NCBI GenBank assembly: GCA_031732755.1
Contig: JAVMKI010000074.1
Span: 1-64,000 of the forward strand
Length of the DNA: 64,000 nt
Source of the DNA: Contendibacter sp031732755
Lineage (GTDB): Bacteria > Pseudomonadota > Gammaproteobacteria > Competibacterales > Competibacteraceae
Direction: 5' to 3'
Shown piece after piece: positions 59,180 through 64,000 of the stretch. The number at the start of each line of letters is the position of its first letter. The stretch's first letter is position 1. Both the position numbers and the translations under genes were made by a program. The notes under the pieces were generated by a model, which made no database searches, was not told where the DNA came from, and saw nothing but the letters and a program-made list of their open reading frames with translations.

Positions 59180-61027
59180 ATGAGGATTAAAATCCTGACT
59201 TTCCTCCTGCTGATCACTATGGCGGCTACCGTTGCTTCGGAGGATAAGAAAAACGTTGATCCCTGGTTACCGATGGCGGAGCGGATTAAGGTCTGGGATG
59301 CGGTGGTGAGCCGGGAACTAGGTTTGCCATTGCCGCTGAAAGAGCCGAAGCCTTATCGCGTCGAGCCGAATAATATTGAGGCGATTTTTGAGAAGGATAG
59401 AGCAACGTGGACGATTATGGGGGCGAATGCGCCCATCGTGAATCCGACCGTTTATCCCAAGGCGTGGCCGGTTAAGGGGGATGGGTTCGAGGTTCTCGTT
59501 GTGCCTGAGCCGATTACGAATTATAAGATCCTGCCGTTTACCGACAACATCGAAAATGCGGTGAAGTCGGACACAATCTCAATAACGGCGGCGCGCGATT
59601 CGTATGAACCGGCCAGTTTTGTGATCAGAACGGGCGATGCGCCGCTGCGGGATATTGCTATCGAGTGGGACGATCTCAAAGCGGAAGTCAGGGATGAGCG
59701 GGGAAATATCTCGTACTCGTTCCTGCCCAAGTCGTTGATCGATATTCGGGTGGTGAAATGCTGGTATCAGGCAAGAGGATATTATCCAGGCGCAACGCCT
59801 AGTGATAAAATTGCCAAGCTGATGACTCCCGAATTATTGTTACACGATGATGATCTGGTGAGAGTAGACTATGCTACCCAAGTTAATATGGTTAAAAACT
59901 ATAAAAACATAGCGGATAATGAAATTTTGCTGCCTTTTTCAATTCCAGCGTGGCAAAACAAACAACTTTGGATGACGGTTCATGTAACTAAAGATACCCC
60001 GCCGGGAATATATAAAGGTCAGATTTATATCAAATCATCAAGTGTCATATCTCAAAAAATTAATTTAAACATTAATGTTTTGCCATTTATATTGCCACCC
60101 GCCATGCTTGACTACGCTCTTTATTATGAAGGTCGTCTTAGCGATTCCGATAAACCAGTGGTCGAGGCCGGGCTTAAGACAGAAAAACAGATGCGGGCTG
60201 AATTTGAAGATATGATCGCCCATGGTTTAACCAATGCTACCACTTGGCATAGAGTTAGTCAGGATCAATCGCAGTGGGAAAAAGATTGGGTACGCATTAA
60301 GAAAACGTTGAAGATTAGGAAAGAGGTCGGATGGGATCATAAACCATTACTTTATCTTGACTGGATAGTTTCCTTTAGAGATGACTTAGATACTTATAAG
60401 GAAAAGATAAAAAAAATAGTATCTGTAGCACAAGAAAATGGGGTTAAGGAAGTCTATATCTATGGGGTTGATGAAAAAACAGGCCAAGAGCTAGCTGAAC
60501 TAAAACCACTTTATAAATCTGTACATGAGGCAGGCGCTAAGAATTTCGTAGCTGGAAATATAGAACACTTCCTTCAATATGCTGATGGTCTAATCGACTT
60601 ACTGATTATAAAAGGCCCATATAATGATTTAAAATTCAAGCAGGTTTCTGAAGCAAAGCAACAAGGAAAAAATGTATATTATTATAATAATCCACAGGCT
60701 GGACTGGAATATCCAGCGATTTATCGCCAAAATTTTGGTATCAATCTCTACTTAAGTGGCGCCAATGGAGCTTTAAATTATTGTTATCAAAATTCACCAG
60801 GTTGGAATGACTGGCACGGTATTACGAGGCCCCTTTTTATGGCTTATCCAACTATCTTCAAGCCGATATCAACCATTCAATGGGAGGGATGGAGAGAAGC
60901 CGTTAATGATGTCCGTTATCTTACGTTAGTAAAGCAAAATTTTGGTTTTAATATCAATTATTCTCCGGCTAAGCAGAGAAAATTTTTATTAGATTTTATC
61001 TATAATAATTCTGCTTTAAAAAATTGA
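59180..61027 (+). CDS. Secreted DUF4091-domain (glycoside hydrolase-like) protein
   Basis: A 615-residue exported protein. The signal peptide (IKILTFLLLITMAATVAS) is followed by a beta-rich domain (about 50-320) and a TIM-barrel-like part that ends in the DUF4091 region (FKPISTIQWEGWREAVNDVR, about 575-595), where E and D may be catalytic. DUF4091 proteins are related to glycoside hydrolases and often lie in polysaccharide loci. GC content falls noticeably along this gene, which appears to be the start of an AT-rich island. The frame opens at 58958, but ATG 59180 starts the signal peptide. It is followed by a flippase gene after 72 bp. Confidence 0.78.
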   Translation: MRIKILTFLLLITMAATVASEDKKNVDPWLPMAERIKVWDAVVSRELGLPLPLKEPKPYRVEPNNIEAIFEKDRATWTIMGANAPIVNPTVYPKAWPVKGDGFEVLVVPEPITNYKILPFTDNIENAVKSDTISITAARDSYEPASFVIRTGDAPLRDIAIEWDDLKAEVRDERGNISYSFLPKSLIDIRVVKCWYQARGYYPGATPSDKIAKLMTPELLLHDDDLVRVDYATQVNMVKNYKNIADNEILLPFSIPAWQNKQLWMTVHVTKDTPPGIYKGQIYIKSSSVISQKINLNINVLPFILPPAMLDYALYYEGRLSDSDKPVVEAGLKTEKQMRAEFEDMIAHGLTNATTWHRVSQDQSQWEKDWVRIKKTLKIRKEVGWDHKPLLYLDWIVSFRDDLDTYKEKIKKIVSVAQENGVKEVYIYGVDEKTGQELAELKPLYKSVHEAGAKNFVAGNIEHFLQYADGLIDLLIIKGPYNDLKFKQVSEAKQQGKNVYYYNNPQAGLEYPAIYRQNFGINLYLSGANGALNYCYQNSPGWNDWHGITRPLFMAYPTIFKPISTIQWEGWREAVNDVRYLTLVKQNFGFNINYSPAKQRKFLLDFIYNNSALKN

Positions 61028-61099
61028 TTATTGGCTTTGTTTATTTAGCTACGAAATTTATCTTTCCTGGCCTGGCTACCAAATAAATCTGGTAACAAA

Positions 61100-62392
61100 A
61101 TGCGAGCTAAATCCATTGGAAAATCGCTTTTTATAAGCATTCTTAACCAGGTAGTAAGCAGTGGAACCAACTTTTTACTAGGGTTTTATTTGGTCCGCAT
61201 CTTGATGCCAGTGGAGTTCGGTTTTTACAGTATCGGCTTTACGATTAGTCTCTTCTACGTTGGAGTTGGCAATGCTCTATTCCTTACCCAAATGGTAGTT
61301 CATGTGCCAGATAAGAGATTGGAAGATCGATTGTCTTATATGGGGAGAATGCTGACGATAGTGGCGTTATTCTGCCTGCTGACGGTGCTTGCCATTGGAT
61401 TATTACTTGGTTTTGGCGGTATATATTCGGACTGGTTGGCACAATACCTCAACTTGGGATTTACTATTGCGGCAGCATCGGCAGCCTATCTGATCAAAGA
61501 ATTTTTTATACGCTACGCCTATACAGCTCGGAAGGAAGTTTGGGCGCTGAAAGTGAATTTTGTGGTAGCGATGGCTCTTGTAGCTCTGTTGATTATACAG
61601 CGCTTTGTTGGCATCACATTCCACGCAGAAACCGCGCTGTGGCTTTATACTGTGAGCAACACAGCGGGGGCGATCACTGGATTCGTGCTGGTCAGGTTGC
61701 CTTTACGGACTATCAAATACCAGCAACTGATTGGCGATGTTCGGGAAGCGTGGGTAGGGGGTAGTTGGGCAACTGGATCCACGGTCGCCTATTTGTTTCG
61801 AGCGCAAGCCTATATTATCCTGACCGCTGGCTTGATTGGACCGGTTGGGGTAGCTTATCTCAACGCATCCCGGTTACTGGTAACACCAGTAATCATGTTG
61901 ACCCCTGCACTTAGTCAAGTTTTTATGCCGCGACTGGCCGCTTTTCGGGCTAGCAATCTGCATGGATTTCTCTGGGCATCTAGTCTTTTCTCCGCTTTAC
62001 TTCTTGCGATGGCTATTATCTACTCATTATGGCTGTTAAGCTTCGCAGATATAATCACTCCTATGGTCTTTGGTCAACAATACGGATATATGTATATGTA
62101 CCCATTGATACTGGTTTGGTGTTTTGTTACAGGTTTACTTGCGCTTCGTAATAGTGTTGAAATGGTGCTTCAAGTCTTAAAACAATTTCGTGGCTTGATG
62201 CTAACCAATATGCTAAGTGCGGTTGTTGCTGTTCCTGCGATAGTCATTTTTATATATATCAGTGGCGTTCAGGGTGCTGTTGATGGTTTTGCATTTTCGG
62301 AATTAGCCACTATTCTTGGTTTTTTTTGGTTGCTTTATCGGGATCGGGGAAAATTGATCAAGAAAAAGTGCGAAATAGGTTCCATATCCTAA
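61100..62392 (+). CDS. Polysaccharide flippase (Wzx/MATE-like)
   Basis: A 430-residue membrane protein with about 12 helices of the MOP superfamily. It starts IGKSLFISILNQVVSSGTNF and LLGFYLVRILMPVEFGFYSI, the common N-terminus of Wzx-type flippases, and has ALSQVFMPRLAAFRASN midway. It should move lipid-linked oligosaccharide across the inner membrane. The AT-rich codon use fits the island. The next gene is an O-antigen ligase-like gene 21 bp further, and the previous is the DUF4091 protein. Confidence 0.88.
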   Translation: MRAKSIGKSLFISILNQVVSSGTNFLLGFYLVRILMPVEFGFYSIGFTISLFYVGVGNALFLTQMVVHVPDKRLEDRLSYMGRMLTIVALFCLLTVLAIGLLLGFGGIYSDWLAQYLNLGFTIAAASAAYLIKEFFIRYAYTARKEVWALKVNFVVAMALVALLIIQRFVGITFHAETALWLYTVSNTAGAITGFVLVRLPLRTIKYQQLIGDVREAWVGGSWATGSTVAYLFRAQAYIILTAGLIGPVGVAYLNASRLLVTPVIMLTPALSQVFMPRLAAFRASNLHGFLWASSLFSALLLAMAIIYSLWLLSFADIITPMVFGQQYGYMYMYPLILVWCFVTGLLALRNSVEMVLQVLKQFRGLMLTNMLSAVVAVPAIVIFIYISGVQGAVDGFAFSELATILGFFWLLYRDRGKLIKKKCEIGSIS

Positions 62393-62413
62393 TTATAAGT
62401 AAGGATAGCATTA

Positions 62414-63713
62414 ATGCATAATTACTTAAATCGTCACTCCAAATCTATTGTTCCTGGTGGTTGGCACTGGCTTTTTTTGGCAGTGGCTCTTTTTGGGTAC
62501 GCAACGCTCAATCGTGGCTTTGCTTATATTGGTTGGTATCCGGTGTTTATTGGGGAAGGGCTGTTATTGTTTTACCTATTGAGCTTAAACCATATAAAAT
62601 TGTTGCCCATATTTCTTGGAACTTCCGTTGGAAAGATTTGGGTAATTTTCTTTTTTTACAACTTCATTATCTTTTTTTTCTTTACAGATAGAACCTTCTG
62701 AAGCGATCAGAAATAGCATTTACTGGGTCTATTCTATATTTTTATATTTTGGCTTTGTTTGGGGCAGACGACTTTTTTTAATAAATCATGGAGTATATTA
62801 TTTTGAACGAATGTTTTTATTTGTTTGTCTTGCAAGCGTGATGTATTTACTGATATTTCCATTTCGGGAACAAATGAAGGGGCCTACTTCTTTCTTGTAT
62901 GCGAATACAGCATTAATAGGTTATTATTCGACATATCATGCTAGTTCAGTTCCTTTTTCATTTTATATATTTTTTTATGCAAAATACAATCAACGGATTG
63001 GTTTGACCCAATCAATACTTTATTATATAGGTATAATTGGAATATTCATGACATTAATAATAACTCAAGCTAGGGCGTCCTTTTTGGAGTTTGCTGCTTT
63101 AATCTTGTTGATGCATTTGATGTTTAGGAAAATCTTCATAAGGGTTGTTTGGCGAATTTTAGCAGCTGGATGTTTAGCGATAACTATTGTCTTAGCAATT
63201 GGCAGTTCATTTGAAGGGGCGCGTGGTAAAATTAATATTGATTTCTTTTCAACTGCAATAATTTCAATTTTCTCTGAGAACGTAGGAGATGACTCGTTGC
63301 AAGGATCAAGAGGTCACCGTCTTGATATGTGGAAAAATGTTTTAGATCGATCAATGCTAACCTTAGAAACATCGATATTTGGTCTTGGGTTTTCTGAGTT
63401 ACTTATAGATCGCCCAACCGGTGAAGGTACAGTGCTGCGATATCCTCATAACACTTACGTAAGTATTATTGGCTTCACTGGTTTTTTTGGACTATGCCTA
63501 TTTTTATTTCTTCAAATTATACTTACACTATATATCGTATATCAAAAGAAAACTGATTTGCAAAGCGCACTAGTGATATGGTATCCGTTCTTACCTCTAG
63601 GGATGTCAATTGGTGCTTCTTTCGGTACTGTTTTTGAAGCTCCATTTCATTCTTTTATTTATTATCTATTGTCGGGTATAGCAGTTGGTATAGTGTATGC
63701 TGGCAAGAAATAG
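62414..63713 (+). pseudogene. O-antigen ligase/polymerase-like gene split by a frameshift
   Basis: Two frames together make a Wzy/WaaL-like membrane protein. Frame one runs from ATG 62414 (AAGGA upstream) to TGA 62701. Frame two is open from before 62682 to 63713. The change falls at T tracts 62651-62657 (seven T) and 62672-62679 (eight T). Removing one T from the second tract gives an uninterrupted reading through IFFSLQIEPSEAIRNSIYW. The second part has the ligase/polymerase hallmarks: many helices, a large periplasmic loop with QGSRGHRLDMWKNVLDRSML and PHNTYVSIIGFTGFFGLCLF. It may be a pseudogene, a phase-variable gene or a sequencing error. Confidence 0.75.
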
Positions 63714-63732
63714 TAGTAAAAGGAGTTATTGT

Positions 63733-64000
63733 GTGAAAATAGCTGCTGAACGTGTATTTTTGATGAACCTCTTTAAGAGTCTTAACGACGCATGTTTGCA
63801 TTACGCAATAATGCGAAATTACGAATTGCTCCCCACTAATATAGCGGGAAGCGATCTCGATATATTGATTGTGCTAGAAGATGAAGCGATGGTTCGTAAA
63901 GTTATCTTGCACTCAATCAAACATGTAAATGGAACTGCTATCGGTTGTGCATTATCACATGGATTCTTCAAAATTTTTTCTATTGGTTTTAATAACGATG
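63733..64000 (+). CDS. Nucleotidyltransferase-like protein, partial (runs off the window)
   Basis: GTG 63733 follows AGGAG at seven bases. The 89 visible residues include HYAIMRNYELLPTNIAGSDL and DILIVLEDE, the R-N-Y-E-x-L-P ... G-S-D-x-D-I-L pattern of minimal nucleotidyltransferase-fold proteins found in polysaccharide gene clusters. The G-S-D-x-D core is intact. The 3' end lies outside. Role unknown, probably in the same surface-polysaccharide locus. Confidence 0.7.
   Translation, partial: MKIAAERVFLMNLFKSLNDACLHYAIMRNYELLPTNIAGSDLDILIVLEDEAMVRKVILHSIKHVNGTAIGCALSHGFFKIFSIGFNND

Overview
The window looks like chromosome of a GC-rich gammaproteobacterium. The basis is codon use, a Kdp operon with KdpD/KdpE, a MaeB malic enzyme with a phosphotransacetylase tail, a Cus-type RND pump and GGDEF/EAL signalling. 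The mix of a sodium-pump decarboxylase beta subunit, an Hdr/Flx-type complex and Kdp would suit an organism of the Competibacteraceae kind, but nothing here fixes the genus. There are no rRNA or tRNA genes and no CRISPR array.

Layout. 1-0.6 kb is a scarred region: fragments of a TolC-family outer-membrane factor and a DUF3443 gene are fused head to tail and cut by hairpins that resemble insertion-sequence ends. 0.8-9.3 kb holds a MarR regulator with a DUF1345 membrane protein, maeB, cardiolipin synthase, small envelope genes, and a three-gene operon ending in a sodium-translocating decarboxylase beta subunit. 9.6-16.2 kb is a compact hdrCBA-flxDCBA-type operon predicted to make a cytoplasmic NAD-linked heterodisulfide-reductase-like complex capable of flavin-based electron bifurcation.

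16.2-28.5 kb is an unusual kdp operon on the minus strand. In order it carries two micro-ORFs, kdpF, kdpA, kdpB, kdpC, a CorA-like protein, kdpD, a second kdpD lacking the N-terminal domain, and kdpE. Stop/start overlaps link most of the genes. An AT-rich HNH endonuclease gene sits in the opposite direction between kdpB and kdpC. 28.6-38.7 kb has a zinc-ribbon membrane protein with a PrpF-family isomerase, an MFS transporter with an HD-GYP response regulator, and an AraC regulator translationally coupled to an eight-haem cytochrome with HEAT/TPR-like repeats.

38.8-46.4 kb (minus strand) has moaA, a cusB(F)-cusA copper/silver pump, a cytochrome b561 and an unpaired HlyD-type adaptor. 46.7-53.8 kb holds a GGDEF-EAL protein, an alpha/beta hydrolase and a 1335-residue hybrid sensor kinase. 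54.0-58.9 kb has a SufS-like class V aminotransferase, a tiny lipoprotein and an XpaC/TelA/SPFH stress or membrane cluster. From about 59.2 kb the DNA becomes clearly AT-rich and encodes the start of a surface-polysaccharide locus: a DUF4091 protein, a flippase, an O-antigen ligase-like gene broken by a T-tract frameshift, and a partial nucleotidyltransferase-like gene at the edge.

The strongest leads are the enlarged kdp operon, the Hdr/Flx operon outside a visible sulfate-reduction or hydrogenase context, the HNH invader, and the homopolymer frameshift in the polysaccharide gene.
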